From an uncultured Clostridia bacterium (GTDB lineage: Bacteria > Bacillota > Clostridia > Oscillospirales > Ruminococcaceae), in NCBI GenBank assembly GCA_947588805.1, contig CANPYR010000001.1, positions 124,001 to 188,000 on the forward strand: DNA of 64,000 nt. The letters run 5' to 3'. The notes under the pieces are model-generated. The model saw only the letters and a list, made by a program, of their open reading frames with translations. It searched no databases and had not been told where the DNA came from. Shown one piece after another: positions 35,663 to 45,794 of the stretch (position 1 is the stretch's first letter; each line of letters begins with the position of its first letter). Made by a program: the position numbers and the translations under genes.

Positions 35663-36618
35663 AGGTCGGTCCAGTTCTGCACCGTCTCGGTGCCTTCCAT
35701 CTCAAGACCGAGATTCCCTAAAAGCTCCTGAGCGGCGTTATATCCCATCTTCTTCTCGCGGTTATTCATCGCCGCGACCTCAAGTATTACCGCAAGGTTG
35801 CGGCCCGGCTTTACCGGGATGGTTATCGACGGCACGTTTACGCCGAGAATATTCGTGTATTCGCTGTCTACTCCCATTCTGTCATAGAAGCGCTCGGGAT
35901 CCCACTGCTCAAGCTTTACCACCAGATCTATCCTCTCGGTGTTCTTGATAGCGCCCATTCCGTAAAGCCTTCTTACGTTCACGATGCCTATTCCGCGCAG
36001 CTCGATGAAGTGACGGATATTCTCGGGAGAAGATCCGACGAGCGATATCGCGGAAACGCGCTTTATCTCCACCGCGTCGTCCGCTACCAGCCTATGGCCG
36101 CGCTTTACAAGCTCGATCGCGGTCTCGGATTTACCTACTCCGCTCTCCCCTACTATCAGAACGCCTTCGCCGTAGATCTCTATCAAAACGCCGTGACGTG
36201 TGATCCTCTGCGCGAGCTCGACGTTAAGGTACGCCACGCCCCTCGCTAAAAGCTCCGAGGAGCCGTACTCGGTCTTGAAGATCGGCACCCCGTACTTCTT
36301 CGCCGCTTCAAGCATCTCCGGGAACGGGTCGCGGTTCATGCATATTATCATCGCGGGAAAACGGTATGAAAACAGCTTGTCAAGCCGTTCCGAACGCGTT
36401 TTGCTGTCAAGTCCTTCAAGATATGCGTACTCGGTATTGCCGATAGCCTGTATCTTCTCGGTGTTGAAATACTCATAGAACCCCGCTAAAAGCAGCGCGG
36501 GACGGTTTATATCGTTGTTGTGTACAAACATCTCCTCTAACTTGCCGGGATTGTATACGACCTCAAGTCCGATCTCTTTTACAAAATTTGCAAGCGATAC
36601 CTTATAAGCTTCAGCCAT
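35659..36618 (-). CDS. hprK: HPr kinase/phosphorylase
   Basis: 319 residues. The N-terminal half (1-130) is the regulatory domain; the catalytic half has Walker A GESGVGKSETAIEL, the HPrK signature in ADDAVEIKRVS and LRGIGIVNVRRLYG, and a C-terminal KPGRNLAVILEVAAMN. It phosphorylates or dephosphorylates HPr at serine for carbon catabolite control. AAGGAG precedes the ATG. No ptsH is in the window. Confidence 0.96.
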   Translation of the reverse strand: MAEAYKVSLANFVKEIGLEVVYNPGKLEEMFVHNNDINRPALLLAGFYEYFNTEKIQAIGNTEYAYLEGLDSKTRSERLDKLFSYRFPAMIICMNRDPFPEMLEAAKKYGVPIFKTEYGSSELLARGVAYLNVELAQRITRHGVLIEIYGEGVLIVGESGVGKSETAIELVKRGHRLVADDAVEIKRVSAISLVGSSPENIRHFIELRGIGIVNVRRLYGMGAIKNTERIDLVVKLEQWDPERFYDRMGVDSEYTNILGVNVPSITIPVKPGRNLAVILEVAAMNNREKKMGYNAAQELLGNLGLEMEGTETVQNWTDL

Positions 36619-36678
36619 TTCAAACGCTCCTTACTTATTTATTCTTTTTTACGCCTTACGGCTAAATCTATTTTAATT

Positions 36679-37950
36679 TCACTTTAATTCCGCCGTCTTC
36701 TCGTCGAGCATGTTCTGGACCGCAAGAAGGATCCCCATTCTTCCCGTGGGGTATGTAAGCCCGCCCTGGAGCCATGCGGCGTAAGGCGGTCTTATCGGCG
36801 CGTCGGCTGAGAATTCAATAGATGATCCCATCGTGAAGGCTCCCGCTCCCATTATTATCTTTGAGTCATAGCCCGGAGTCTCGATAGGCTCGGGGGTGAG
36901 ATAGCTGTCTATCGGCGCGCCGCGCTGGACTCCCCTTATGAACGAACAAAGCCGCTCTTCGGTCTCAAGCTGTATCGAAGCGATTATATCCGCGCGAGTC
37001 TCGTCCGGCTTCGGAAGGCTCTCGAATCCCATCAGCTCAAACAGCCTGCATGCAAACACCGAAGTCTTAACCGCGCTCATGACCGTCTGAGGGGCGAGGA
37101 AGAATCCGAGATACATCTCGCGGTTCTGCTGGAGGGTGCAGCCTATCTCCTTTCCCATCCCCACGCAGGTGAGTCTGTAGGCGCAGAGCTCGATAAGATC
37201 CTTTCTTCCCGCGATATATCCTCCGGTCCTTGCGATACCGCCGCCGGGATTTTTAATAAGCGATCCCATCATTATATCCGCGCCCACGTCGGTGGGTTCG
37301 ATCTCCTCTACGAATTCTCCGTAGCAGTTGTCTACCATTATTATCGCGTTCGGATCGTTTTCTTTTACCGTCTTAATTATTTTCTCTATGTCCGAGACGG
37401 AATACGACGGGCGTGTGGAATATCCCCTCGAGCGCTGGATGTACGCTATCTTAGCTCCTTTGACGCGCTCGGCTATTCTTTCAAGATCCGGCATTCCGTC
37501 CTCTTTAAGCTCTACCTCTTCATACTCCACCCGATAATCCTTTAAGCTTCCGTTTCCCGGCTTTCCCCTCTTTCCGACTATCTCTTCAAGAGTATCATAA
37601 GGCGCTCCCGTGCACATCAAAAGCCTGTCGCCGGGTCTTAAAATGCCGAAAAGAGCGGTGGAGATGGTGTGGGTGCCGTTCACAAAATTGAACCGTACGA
37701 TCGCGTCCTCTGTCCCGAACGCCGAAGCGTATACCTTATCGAGAGTATCTCTTCCCATGTCGTCGTATCCGTAGCCTGTGGTGCCGTGAAGAAAGGTCTC
37801 GGAGACGTTATTATTTATAAACGACCATAAAACCTTTTCACCGTTGTGTTTTGCGATCCTCTCGGCCCTTGCAAACTGCTCCCGGCACTGCTCTTCGGCA
37901 ATTTCCGAAAGCTCGCGGAGCTTAGGATCTATCCTGAAAAATTCCTTCAT
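36679..37950 (-). CDS. Methionine gamma-lyase-like PLP protein (aluminium-resistance family)
   Basis: 423 residues, Cys/Met-type PLP fold of the Met_gamma_lyase family once tied to aluminium resistance. GTTGYGYDDMGRDTLDKVYA, NFVNGTHTISTALFGILRPGDRL, VDNCYGEFVEEIEPT and the probable PLP-lysine region MGSLIKNPGGGIARTGGYIAG are visible. The substrate remains unsettled. It lies in the murD-dnaE run, 60 nt before hprK. Confidence 0.87.
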   Translation of the reverse strand: MKEFFRIDPKLRELSEIAEEQCREQFARAERIAKHNGEKVLWSFINNNVSETFLHGTTGYGYDDMGRDTLDKVYASAFGTEDAIVRFNFVNGTHTISTALFGILRPGDRLLMCTGAPYDTLEEIVGKRGKPGNGSLKDYRVEYEEVELKEDGMPDLERIAERVKGAKIAYIQRSRGYSTRPSYSVSDIEKIIKTVKENDPNAIIMVDNCYGEFVEEIEPTDVGADIMMGSLIKNPGGGIARTGGYIAGRKDLIELCAYRLTCVGMGKEIGCTLQQNREMYLGFFLAPQTVMSAVKTSVFACRLFELMGFESLPKPDETRADIIASIQLETEERLCSFIRGVQRGAPIDSYLTPEPIETPGYDSKIIMGAGAFTMGSSIEFSADAPIRPPYAAWLQGGLTYPTGRMGILLAVQNMLDEKTAELK

Positions 37951-37978
37951 CTTTCTTCTCCTGTTTTATTTATTTTAA

Positions 37979-38713
37979 TCATTTATTTTCATCCGAAGCC
38001 GTAAAAACTATATCCTCTCCGACCGCCTTGCAGCCCGCTTCTTCATAAAACCCCGCGGTCTCCTCAAGCGCCCCGAGGTAGCTTATATACCCTTCGTCGC
38101 CGAGCTTTTTCGCCGTTCTCCAGATAAGCTGCCTTGCGTATCCCTTCCCTCGGTCCTTAGGCGGCGTAGCTACGTCGGATATATATGCGAGCCTGCCGTC
38201 TTTAAATCTTACGCTCAATACCGCCGAGCCGTATCCGTAAAGCTCCTCAAGCCCTCGGTTGATTCTTCTCAAGGTATCGGTAAGCCACGCGGGATAGCTC
38301 TCGCGGGGAAGACCAAGAGTTTCAAATACCTTCTCGGGCTCCGGCGTAAAGATCCCCTCTGAGCTGTCAAACTGAGGTATCTCATAGAATTTTCTCTTCG
38401 CGGCCTTATATCCGGAAAAGCCGTTTTTCGGAATAAGCTCGGCGGGAAGCTCGAACGAATAGGGAGCCTGAAAATCTATGAACTCTGATATCTCGCGCTT
38501 AAGCGTTCCGGACGGCTTTACGCCGTTTAACAGATCAATAGTGACCGCGCCGTTAAGCACGCAGATTATCCCTACTCTCGTCTTATAGAATATCTCGTAA
38601 AAGCGGCAGAAGCCGTATTCAAGCCCGTAGGCGTTAAGATGCGATCTTATCACTCTTGAATAGTGAGTATCGCCTAACTCTTCGCCGCCGCAGCTTTCAA
38701 GAAGTCTTATCAT
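37979..38713 (-). CDS. GNAT family N-acetyltransferase
   Basis: 244 residues. The GNAT acetyl-CoA fold is in the C-terminal half (about 160-235), with VATPPKDRGKGYARQLIWRTAKKLGDEG as the pyrophosphate-binding motif A and LGALEETAGFYEEAGCKAVGED closing it. The first 130 residues are not recognised. The start overlaps the murD stop (ATGA), so it is coupled to murD. Substrate unknown. Confidence 0.82.
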   Translation of the reverse strand: MIRLLESCGGEELGDTHYSRVIRSHLNAYGLEYGFCRFYEIFYKTRVGIICVLNGAVTIDLLNGVKPSGTLKREISEFIDFQAPYSFELPAELIPKNGFSGYKAAKRKFYEIPQFDSSEGIFTPEPEKVFETLGLPRESYPAWLTDTLRRINRGLEELYGYGSAVLSVRFKDGRLAYISDVATPPKDRGKGYARQLIWRTAKKLGDEGYISYLGALEETAGFYEEAGCKAVGEDIVFTASDENK

Positions 38714-40104
38714 TTAAGCGCGTTCACCCGGTTCTTGAAATCCTTTCCGCGCACAAGGCAGTTAGGATACATATCAAAGCTCGCGCAGGCGGGAGACATC
38801 GCAACCACGTCTCCCGGAGCGGCTTCACGTCTTGAAATCTCCACCGCTTCGGCCATATCCCGGGCGCGGACTATCTTAAGCTTTTCGGGATCATACCCTT
38901 TATATTCCGTCACGGCCTTTTCTATCTTCGGAGCGGTAGCGCCGATAAGTATCAAAAGCTTAGCATACTCGTTCACGGGCTCCGCGAGCGGCTCGAAGGG
39001 TATCATTTTGTCATAACCTCCGGCTATAAGTATGATCCTCTTTCCGAAGGATCTTAAGCACACGGCTGTGCTGAGCGGAGTAGTCGCTTCGGAGTCGTTA
39101 TAGTATCTTACGCCGTCAAGCTCTCTTACGAATTCTATCCTGTGCTCCACCCCGCCGAAGCTCTTAGCGACCTTGCATATCGTCTCCGCGGAAACGTCTC
39201 CCCACACCGCGCAGATAGCGGCGAGGAAGTTTTCGATATTATGATCTCCCGGTATCCTTATATCCGACGCGGGAAGTATCTTTACCGACTTTCTTCCGTC
39301 GCGGTAGCAAAGAATGCGGTTTGAATCGAGATACGCTCCGACGGTGGGCTTCGTCTTAAGCGAGAACAGGTTAAGGCTTCCCCTGACTCTGTCCCGAAGC
39401 TCGAGAGTAGCCGGGCAGTCGGCGTTAAGTATAGCCTTTGAGAACGCGGACTGATGGTCAAGAATATTGCGCTTCGCGCTTACGTATTCCTCCATGTCCT
39501 TATGAACGTCAAGGTGATTGGGAGAAATATTGGTTATCACCGCCACGTCGGGAGACTGCCGCATGGAGATAAGCTGAAAGCTTGAAAGCTCCACCACCGC
39601 GTAGTCGTCCTCTGAGATCGATTCTATCCTCGGCAAAAGCGCGTTTCCGATATTTCCTCCGAGCCACACTGTGTAACCTTCGGCCTTTAAAAATTCGGAA
39701 ATGAGAGTCGTGGTTGTAGTCTTCCCGTTTGAGCCCGTGACCGCGAATATCCTGCACGGACAGAGCTCGAAAAAGCTCTCCATCTCGCTCGTTATAACTA
39801 CTCCCTTTTCCCTCGCTTCCAAAAGCTTCGGGTTGTTGTAATACATCCCCGGGGTGCGGTAAACTACGTCGAAGCTCTCAAGACTGTCAAGATATCCCTC
39901 CCCGGTTATGAACTTCACCCCCAAGGATCTGAACTCGTTAAGAAGCTCTTTATCGTACTGTTCCTCGGTTTTTCTGTCTAAAACCGTCACGTCTATATTC
40001 TTCCCGACAAAAAGGCGTATCAGCTCGTTATGACTTACTCCCGTGCCGATAAACGCCACCTTTTTATCCTTAAGTCCTTCAAAAAAACGCGTTGTCTTGC
40101 TCAT
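38710..40104 (-). CDS. murD: UDP-N-acetylmuramoyl-L-alanine--D-glutamate ligase
   Basis: 464 residues. Mur ligase with the ATP loop GSNGKTTTTTLISEFL, ITNISPNHLDVHKDMEEY, GVEHRIEFV, NDSEATTPLSTAVCLR and C-terminal SPACASFDMYPN. It adds D-Glu to UDP-MurNAc-L-Ala. GGAGGGAG precedes the ATG. It is the first gene of the long minus-strand run to dnaE and has its own promoter. Confidence 0.96.
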   Translation of the reverse strand: MSKTTRFFEGLKDKKVAFIGTGVSHNELIRLFVGKNIDVTVLDRKTEEQYDKELLNEFRSLGVKFITGEGYLDSLESFDVVYRTPGMYYNNPKLLEAREKGVVITSEMESFFELCPCRIFAVTGSNGKTTTTTLISEFLKAEGYTVWLGGNIGNALLPRIESISEDDYAVVELSSFQLISMRQSPDVAVITNISPNHLDVHKDMEEYVSAKRNILDHQSAFSKAILNADCPATLELRDRVRGSLNLFSLKTKPTVGAYLDSNRILCYRDGRKSVKILPASDIRIPGDHNIENFLAAICAVWGDVSAETICKVAKSFGGVEHRIEFVRELDGVRYYNDSEATTPLSTAVCLRSFGKRIILIAGGYDKMIPFEPLAEPVNEYAKLLILIGATAPKIEKAVTEYKGYDPEKLKIVRARDMAEAVEISRREAAPGDVVAMSPACASFDMYPNCLVRGKDFKNRVNALK

Positions 40105-40153
40105 CTTTATCTCCCTCCGAAGCGTTTGATTTTTAAATTTTCATTCTCTTAGT

Positions 40154-40182
40154 ATTATACACTATTCCTTCCGAAATTTCAA
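40154..40182 (-). promoter_or_regulatory. Promoter of the murD-to-dnaE gene run
   Basis: Minus-strand TTGAAA (40177-40182), 17-nt spacer, TATAAT (40154-40159), 50 nt before the murD ATG. It diverges from the pot promoter about 150 bp away; the spacer between them shows no other feature beyond a GCCCGT/ACGGGC pair. Confidence 0.8.
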
Positions 40183-40334
40183 CCGTTTTTATAAGGATTT
40201 TTTATTGCCCGTGCAATACGCGCTTATTACGGGCCGCGCATTGAATTTACGCTTTGATTTCGTCTTAAAAATGCATAAAGAATCCCTCGCCGGGACGCGA
40301 TTTTTGTTGAAAACGAAAAACTTGAAAAATCCTA

Positions 40335-40363
40335 TTGTAAAATATGAAATTTCGTATTATAAT
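40335..40363 (+). promoter_or_regulatory. Promoter of the potABCD operon
   Basis: TTGTAA (40335-40340), 17-nt spacer, TATAAT (40358-40363), about 70 nt before potA. Confidence 0.75.
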
Positions 40364-40435
40364 GATTTTGGCTGACCGCGTCCAATTACGGCCGGCCGAA
40401 GGCTAATCTATCTGTAAAGGAGACAAAGAAAGTAA

Positions 40436-41485
40436 TTGGAAAATACTATCATCAGTTTACGCAACGCTGTCGTTGAGTATGACGGAGAACAGATCCTGAA
40501 ATCCATCAGTCTCGATATCATCGACAAACAGTTCGTAACTCTTCTGGGGCCGTCGGGTTGCGGCAAGACTACAACCCTGCGTATCATCGGGGGCTTTGCC
40601 GAAATGGCAAGCGGTGAACTATTTTTTAACGGTGTTAATATCAAAAATCTTCCTCCCCATAAGCGGCAGGTCAACACCGTATTTCAGAAGTATGCGCTTT
40701 TCCCGCATCTCAACATCTATGAAAATATCGCGTTCGGTCTTAGGATCCAAAAGCTCCCCGAAGGCGAAATAAAAACGAGAGTTGAGGAAATGCTGGAGCT
40801 CGTAAACATGCGCGGATACGAAAAGCGCTCGATCAATTCGCTGTCGGGCGGACAGCAGCAGAGAATCGCTATCGCAAGAGCTCTGGTAAACCGTCCGAAG
40901 GTCCTTTTACTTGACGAACCGCTCGGAGCTTTAGACCTTAAGCTCCGTAAGGATATGCAGATCGAGCTAAAGCGCATGCAGCAGGATCTGGAAATTACTT
41001 TCATTTATGTTACGCACGATCAGGAGGAAGCCCTTACCATGTCGGATACCGTCGTAGTTATGCGCGACGGGATGATCCAGCAGATAGGCACTCCTCAGGA
41101 CATCTACAACGAGCCTAAAAACGCCTTTGTCGCGGACTTCATCGGCGAATCGAACATCATCGACGGCATAATGCGCCGCGATTTTCTTGTAGAATTCGCC
41201 GGAAGAGAATTTGTCTGCGTAGACAAGGGCTTTGAAAAGGACGAGCTGGTTGACGTGGTCATAAGACCCGAAGACATCAAGGTCGTCTCTCAGGACAAGG
41301 GCGCTATAGTCGGAGTAGTGGAAAACGTCGTCTTCAAGGGCGTTCACTACGAGATAACCGTGGACGCGCTCGGATATAAGTGGATAATCCAATCGACCAT
41401 GAGCGAGGAGGTCGGTTCTATAATCGGGATGAACGTTACTCCCGAGGACATCCATATCATGCATAAGTCGGAGGAAAGCAGATGA
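40436..41485 (+). CDS. potA: Spermidine/putrescine ABC transporter ATP-binding protein
   Basis: 349 residues from a TTG start, with AAAGGAG about 13 nt upstream. Walker [10 protein letters not shown], signature [15 protein letters not shown], Walker [13 protein letters not shown] and the switch histidine in VTHDQEEAL; the C-terminal TOBE region is about 240-345. It powers polyamine import. The start overlaps none upstream; its 3' end overlaps potB by 4 bp. Confidence 0.93.
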   Translation: MENTIISLRNAVVEYDGEQILKSISLDIIDKQFVTLLGPSGCGKTTTLRIIGGFAEMASGELFFNGVNIKNLPPHKRQVNTVFQKYALFPHLNIYENIAFGLRIQKLPEGEIKTRVEEMLELVNMRGYEKRSINSLSGGQQQRIAIARALVNRPKVLLLDEPLGALDLKLRKDMQIELKRMQQDLEITFIYVTHDQEEALTMSDTVVVMRDGMIQQIGTPQDIYNEPKNAFVADFIGESNIIDGIMRRDFLVEFAGREFVCVDKGFEKDELVDVVIRPEDIKVVSQDKGAIVGVVENVVFKGVHYEITVDALGYKWIIQSTMSEEVGSIIGMNVTPEDIHIMHKSEESR

Positions 41486-42291
41486 AGGTCTCCCGCACTC
41501 TTGCAATACCTTATGTAGTCTGGGTCCTCATCTTCACCGTCGTCCCGCTCGGACTTGTCATAGGCTTCGCCTTTACGAATCCCGACGGAAAGATCACCCT
41601 TGAGAATATCTTCGAGATGTCGGACTACATGGCGGTCTTATTCCGCTCCATACTCTTCGCCATCGCCGCCACCGTCATCTGCCTTATAATCGCGTTCCCC
41701 GCGGCGTACATAATCTCCCGCGCTAACGCTATAAATCAGTCCACGCTGATAGTTTTGCTTATGGTCCCGATGTGGATAAACTTCCTCTTAAGGACCTACG
41801 CCTGGATGACTCTTTTAGAGCAGAACGGCGTTATAAACCGTATCTTAGGCGCTATAGGTCTCGGGCCGTATCAGCTTATAAACAATTCCGGAGCCGTTAT
41901 CTTAGGCATGGTATACAACTACCTGCCGTTCATGATCCTGCCGCTCTATTCGGTCATGGTAAAGATAGATCAGTCGGTAATAGAAGCCGCTCAGGACCTC
42001 GGTTCAAACAAGATAAGGCTCGTAAGAAAAATATTGCTGCCGCTTTCCATGCCGGGAATTTCTACCGGCGTTATCGCGGTGTTCGTCCCGTCCGTCTCCA
42101 CCTTCGTCATTTCAAGAATGCTGGGCGGCGGCACCAACGACCTTATCGGCGATATAATTGAAATGCAGTTCTCGGGGAATTCCTATAACCCGCACCTCGG
42201 CTCGGCGATGGCGCTGGTCTTAATGATCATCGTCCTCTTTATGATGAGCCTGTTCAACCAGTTCGGTACGGAGGAGGATGTTGCGCTGTGA
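41482..42291 (+). CDS. potB: Spermidine/putrescine ABC transporter permease PotB
   Basis: 269 residues, six membrane helices, with the EAA-type loop [25 protein letters not shown] that contacts the ATPase. ATGA overlap with potA and GTGA overlap with potC indicate tight coupling. Confidence 0.92.
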   Translation: MKVSRTLAIPYVVWVLIFTVVPLGLVIGFAFTNPDGKITLENIFEMSDYMAVLFRSILFAIAATVICLIIAFPAAYIISRANAINQSTLIVLLMVPMWINFLLRTYAWMTLLEQNGVINRILGAIGLGPYQLINNSGAVILGMVYNYLPFMILPLYSVMVKIDQSVIEAAQDLGSNKIRLVRKILLPLSMPGISTGVIAVFVPSVSTFVISRMLGGGTNDLIGDIIEMQFSGNSYNPHLGSAMALVLMIIVLFMMSLFNQFGTEEDVAL

Positions 42292-43118
42292 AAAGTATTT
42301 CTTCCAAGGTCTATATGTATATCCTCTACGCGTTTTTGTATCTTCCGATACTGGTTCTTATCGTGTTTTCCTTCAACCAGTCGAAATCGAGAGCTAACTG
42401 GACCGGCTTCACGCTTCACTGGTACGCGGATCTTTTCCGCGACGAGAGGATTCTTACCTCGCTTCTTAACACCGTAATAGTCGCGCTCGCGGCTTCGGTT
42501 CTCGCGACCGTGCTCGGCACCATGGCCGCGCTCGGAATACATTCCATGGGGAAATTCGGTAAAAGCGTTCTTATGGGCGCTACCTACATCCCGGTAATAA
42601 ATCCCGAGATAATCATGGGTATCTCGCTCATGATACTCTTTAGGTTCTTCGTCGCTCACTTCAACTTCCAATTCGGCTTCGCGACGCTGATTTTAGCCCA
42701 TATAAGCTTCGACGTGCCTTACGTTATCTATAACGTCCTGCCTAAGCTTAGGGCGATGAATCCGAACCTCGTCGAAGCGGCTCAGGACCTCGGCTGCAAT
42801 CCGAGACAGGCTTTCTTCAAAGCCGTCATCCCCGAAATCATGCCCGGCATTTTCTCGGGATTCCTGATGGCTCTCACATACTCTGTGGACGACTTCGTGG
42901 TATCCTATTTCACCTCCGGAACGACGGTGGAAACGCTTTCGGTCACTATCGAGTCTATGACGAGAGTAAAGGTTTCGCCGAAGATCAACGCGCTTTCCGC
43001 TATCATCTTCGTCGTTATCACCGCGATCCTAATTATCAAAAACGTTCTTGAAAACCGTCGGCTCCGCAGGGATATGGCGCTTTCCCGCGCGGCTCTTAAG
43101 GAGGCGAGAGGGAAATGA
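42288..43118 (+). CDS. potC: Spermidine/putrescine ABC transporter permease PotC
   Basis: 276 residues, GTG start overlapping the potB stop. Six membrane helices and the coupling loop EAAQDLGCNPRQAFFKAVIPEIMPG. YSVDDFVVSYFTSG is typical of PotC. It forms the membrane channel with PotB and overlaps potD by 4 bp. Confidence 0.92.
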   Translation: MKSISSKVYMYILYAFLYLPILVLIVFSFNQSKSRANWTGFTLHWYADLFRDERILTSLLNTVIVALAASVLATVLGTMAALGIHSMGKFGKSVLMGATYIPVINPEIIMGISLMILFRFFVAHFNFQFGFATLILAHISFDVPYVIYNVLPKLRAMNPNLVEAAQDLGCNPRQAFFKAVIPEIMPGIFSGFLMALTYSVDDFVVSYFTSGTTVETLSVTIESMTRVKVSPKINALSAIIFVVITAILIIKNVLENRRLRRDMALSRAALKEARGK

Positions 43119-44371
43119 AAAGACTTATTTGCATAATTCTTTCTCTGAGCGTTTTATTATACCTTACCGCCTGCGGAGGAACCGCCGAGACCGAAGAGAT
43201 TGACAGAGAAGCCGTGCTTGAGGAATTCGGGCTCGATCCCGAGCTGTTTTCGGACTACGACTATTCCCGCCTCAAGGACGAGGATATCACCCTAAACGTA
43301 GCTAACTGGGGAGAATACATGTCTATAAACGACGACGAATCGGTAGACGTGAACGAAGCCTTTGAAGCGCTTACGGGTATCACCGTGAACTATAAGACGG
43401 TCGCTTCAAACGAAACGCTCTATTCTAAGCTTCTTTCCGGCGGCGCGACCTATGATATAGTCATACCCTCCGACTATATGATATCTAAGATGATGAAGGA
43501 GGGAATGCTTCAGAAGCTCGATTTTGATAACATCCCTAACGTCAACAACGTCATGCCGAGCTTTTTAAACCCTCAGTACGACCCGTATAACGAGTATTCC
43601 GTCCCCTATCTCTGGGGGATGGTCGCCATCATCTATAATACCACGATGGTGGACGAGGAGATCACCTCCTGGGCTTCTCTTTGGGATGAAAAATACGCCG
43701 GGAACATTCTGATGTTCAACAATCCCCGGGACGCTTTCGGGATCGCTCAGGCTTATCTCGGCTACAGCCTGAACACCGAGAACAAAGCCGAGCTTGACGC
43801 ATGCTCGGAGCTTCTTAAAGAGCAGAAGGAGATCGTTCAGGGGTATGTAATGGACGAGATCTTCGACAAGATGGAGGGCGGTTCGGCGGCGATAGCTCCT
43901 TACTATGTCGGCGACGCGGTGACGATGTGCGACGACAATCCCGATCTTGCTTACGTCATTCCCGAAGAGGGCACCAACTGGTTCGTGGACGCGATGTGCA
44001 TTCCGACTACAGCCGAAAACAAAGAAGCCGCGGAGATGTATATAAACTTTCTCTGCGAAGCCGAGATAGCTCTTGCAAACTGCGAGTACGTGGGATATTC
44101 CACCCCGAACGCAAAGGCTTACGAGCTTTTGGACGAGGATGTAAGAGAGGACGAAAAGAGATATCCGAGCGACGAGTTTCTGGCGGAGCACACCGAGGTG
44201 TTCGTAAATATGTCGGATGAAGCGAACGCTTATATGCAGTCGCTCTGGAATCAGCTTAAAATCGATAACTCCAACGTATGGTTCGTACCGATATTCCTTA
44301 TCTGCCTTGTAGCGGCTACAGTCGCCGTAAACGTATGGCGCGCGCTTAAGAAGAAACGGGAACAGTACTGA
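43115..44371 (+). CDS. potD: Spermidine/putrescine-binding lipoprotein PotD with C-terminal membrane helix
   Basis: 418 residues. A lipoprotein signal with LTACGG gives a lipid anchor, and the periplasmic-binding fold starts near residue 65 (ITLNVANWGEYMS; TYDIVIPSDYMISKM; VPYLWGMVAIIYNT). It should capture polyamines outside the membrane. Unusually a hydrophobic stretch (about 388-405, WFVPIFLICLVAATVAVNVW) and a basic tail end the protein, predicting a second membrane anchor. It completes the potABCD operon. Confidence 0.9.
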   Translation: MKRLICIILSLSVLLYLTACGGTAETEEIDREAVLEEFGLDPELFSDYDYSRLKDEDITLNVANWGEYMSINDDESVDVNEAFEALTGITVNYKTVASNETLYSKLLSGGATYDIVIPSDYMISKMMKEGMLQKLDFDNIPNVNNVMPSFLNPQYDPYNEYSVPYLWGMVAIIYNTTMVDEEITSWASLWDEKYAGNILMFNNPRDAFGIAQAYLGYSLNTENKAELDACSELLKEQKEIVQGYVMDEIFDKMEGGSAAIAPYYVGDAVTMCDDNPDLAYVIPEEGTNWFVDAMCIPTTAENKEAAEMYINFLCEAEIALANCEYVGYSTPNAKAYELLDEDVREDEKRYPSDEFLAEHTEVFVNMSDEANAYMQSLWNQLKIDNSNVWFVPIFLICLVAATVAVNVWRALKKKREQY

Positions 44372-44520
44372 GAGATTAAATTTAAATCATCGGAAAAGAC
44401 TTCGGGGCGAAAACGCCGAAATTCCGGGATAGAGACTTGATCTTAAGTATTGGCAGCTTAGTTTTGGGTTCTTTCCCTGCTATATAAACGCAGGAAAAAT
44501 ATAAAAACGCGGAGGTAGTT

Positions 44521-45675
44521 ATGACAAAAAGAAGAAAGACCGCACAGGTATTCAACCCCAACGTCAGCGTGGCGCCGCTCGGGATTATCGCCATGGACGG
44601 CGCTAAAGAGCTCGGAGCGAAGATAAACGATTATCTCGTGACCTGGGCAAGACAGTCGGGGCAGGACGTGGATACCTTCCTTATCACCTGCAAATGTCCG
44701 AGATTCCAGTCCGGAGACGCAAAGGCGCTTATCGAAAGCACAGTGAGGGGTCTTGACCTGTTCATCATCTGCGATACCGGAAATTACAGCTGCACCTATC
44801 CCCTCTTCGGCCACGAAAACCATATGTCCCCCGACGACCACTATCAGGACCTTAAGAGAATCATCCAGGCCGCCGGAGGAAAGGCTCACAGAATTAACGT
44901 CATTATGCCTATCCTCTACGGCGGCAGACAGCACCGCCGCAACTACCGCGAATCACTTGACTGCGCTTGGATGCTCCAGGAGCTCCAGCAGATGGGAGTG
45001 GAAAATATCCTCACCTTCGACGCGCACGACCCGAGAGTCCAGAACGCCGTGCCGCTGATGGGATTCGATAACATCATCCCCTCCTATCAGGTCCTTAAGA
45101 CTCTTATCCACACCGTAGAAGGTCTCAACGTCTCTAAGGACAGCTTCATGGTAGTCTCCCCCGACGAGGGAGCCATGTCAAGAAATATGTATTATGCTTC
45201 CGTTTTGGGAGTGGATCTCGGGATGTTCTATAAGAGAAGAGACTATTCCGTCGTCGTGAACGGCAGAAACCCGATAGTCGCCCATGAATATCTCGGAAAC
45301 GACGTCAAGGGTAAGGATATCTTTATCGCAGACGATATTATTTCCTCCGGCGACTCGGTTCTTGATATCGCGGACGAGCTTAAGGCCAGAGACGCGGGAA
45401 GGATCTTCGCGTACGCTACCTATCCCATCTTCACAAACGGCCTTAAGCCCTTCGACGACGCTTATGAAGCCGGCAAGCTCAGCGGAGTCTTCGGAACTAA
45501 CCTCAGCTACCTCAACCCCGAGCTCTATGAGCGCCCCTGGTTCCATAAAGTGGACTGCTCGAAATACGTATCGTATTTCGTCGCGGCTCTTAATCACGAT
45601 ATGTCTGTCAGCGATATTCTTGATCCTCATGAAAAGATCCGCGCGCTTCTTGAAGAACACAGGCATATTCTCTGA
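44521..45675 (+). CDS. Ribose-phosphate pyrophosphokinase homologue, long divergent form
   Basis: 384 residues, against about 315 for classical Prs. Two phosphoribosyltransferase-type domains; the PRPP loop is DIFIADDIISSGDSVLDIA (about 262-280), and NVIMPILYGGRQHRR plus TFDAHDPRVQNAVP correspond to the ATP and ribose-5-phosphate regions. It likely makes PRPP from ribose-5-phosphate and ATP, but the usual FSDGE start is missing and the nucleotide site is altered, so it could be a second paralogue. GGAGG precedes the ATG. It is monocistronic. Confidence 0.8.
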   Translation: MTKRRKTAQVFNPNVSVAPLGIIAMDGAKELGAKINDYLVTWARQSGQDVDTFLITCKCPRFQSGDAKALIESTVRGLDLFIICDTGNYSCTYPLFGHENHMSPDDHYQDLKRIIQAAGGKAHRINVIMPILYGGRQHRRNYRESLDCAWMLQELQQMGVENILTFDAHDPRVQNAVPLMGFDNIIPSYQVLKTLIHTVEGLNVSKDSFMVVSPDEGAMSRNMYYASVLGVDLGMFYKRRDYSVVVNGRNPIVAHEYLGNDVKGKDIFIADDIISSGDSVLDIADELKARDAGRIFAYATYPIFTNGLKPFDDAYEAGKLSGVFGTNLSYLNPELYERPWFHKVDCSKYVSYFVAALNHDMSVSDILDPHEKIRALLEEHRHIL

Positions 45676-45698
45676 CGTTTTTCTCAAAGAACCCGCGT

Positions 45699-45741
45699 AG
45701 TAATTAGTAGTTAGTAGTTAGTAATTAGTAATTAGCAATAG
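45699..45741. repeat. Heptameric tandem repeat (TTAGTAR type)
   Basis: TTAGTAG, TTAGTAG, TTAGTAA, TTAGTAA and TTAGCAA in exact 7-nt steps, 24 bp after the PRPP-synthetase-like gene. Confidence 0.8.
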
Positions 45742-45794
45742 CCGGTTTGTTTTTTGCATATAAATTATTAAATACGATAAGAGGAGGATCTTAT

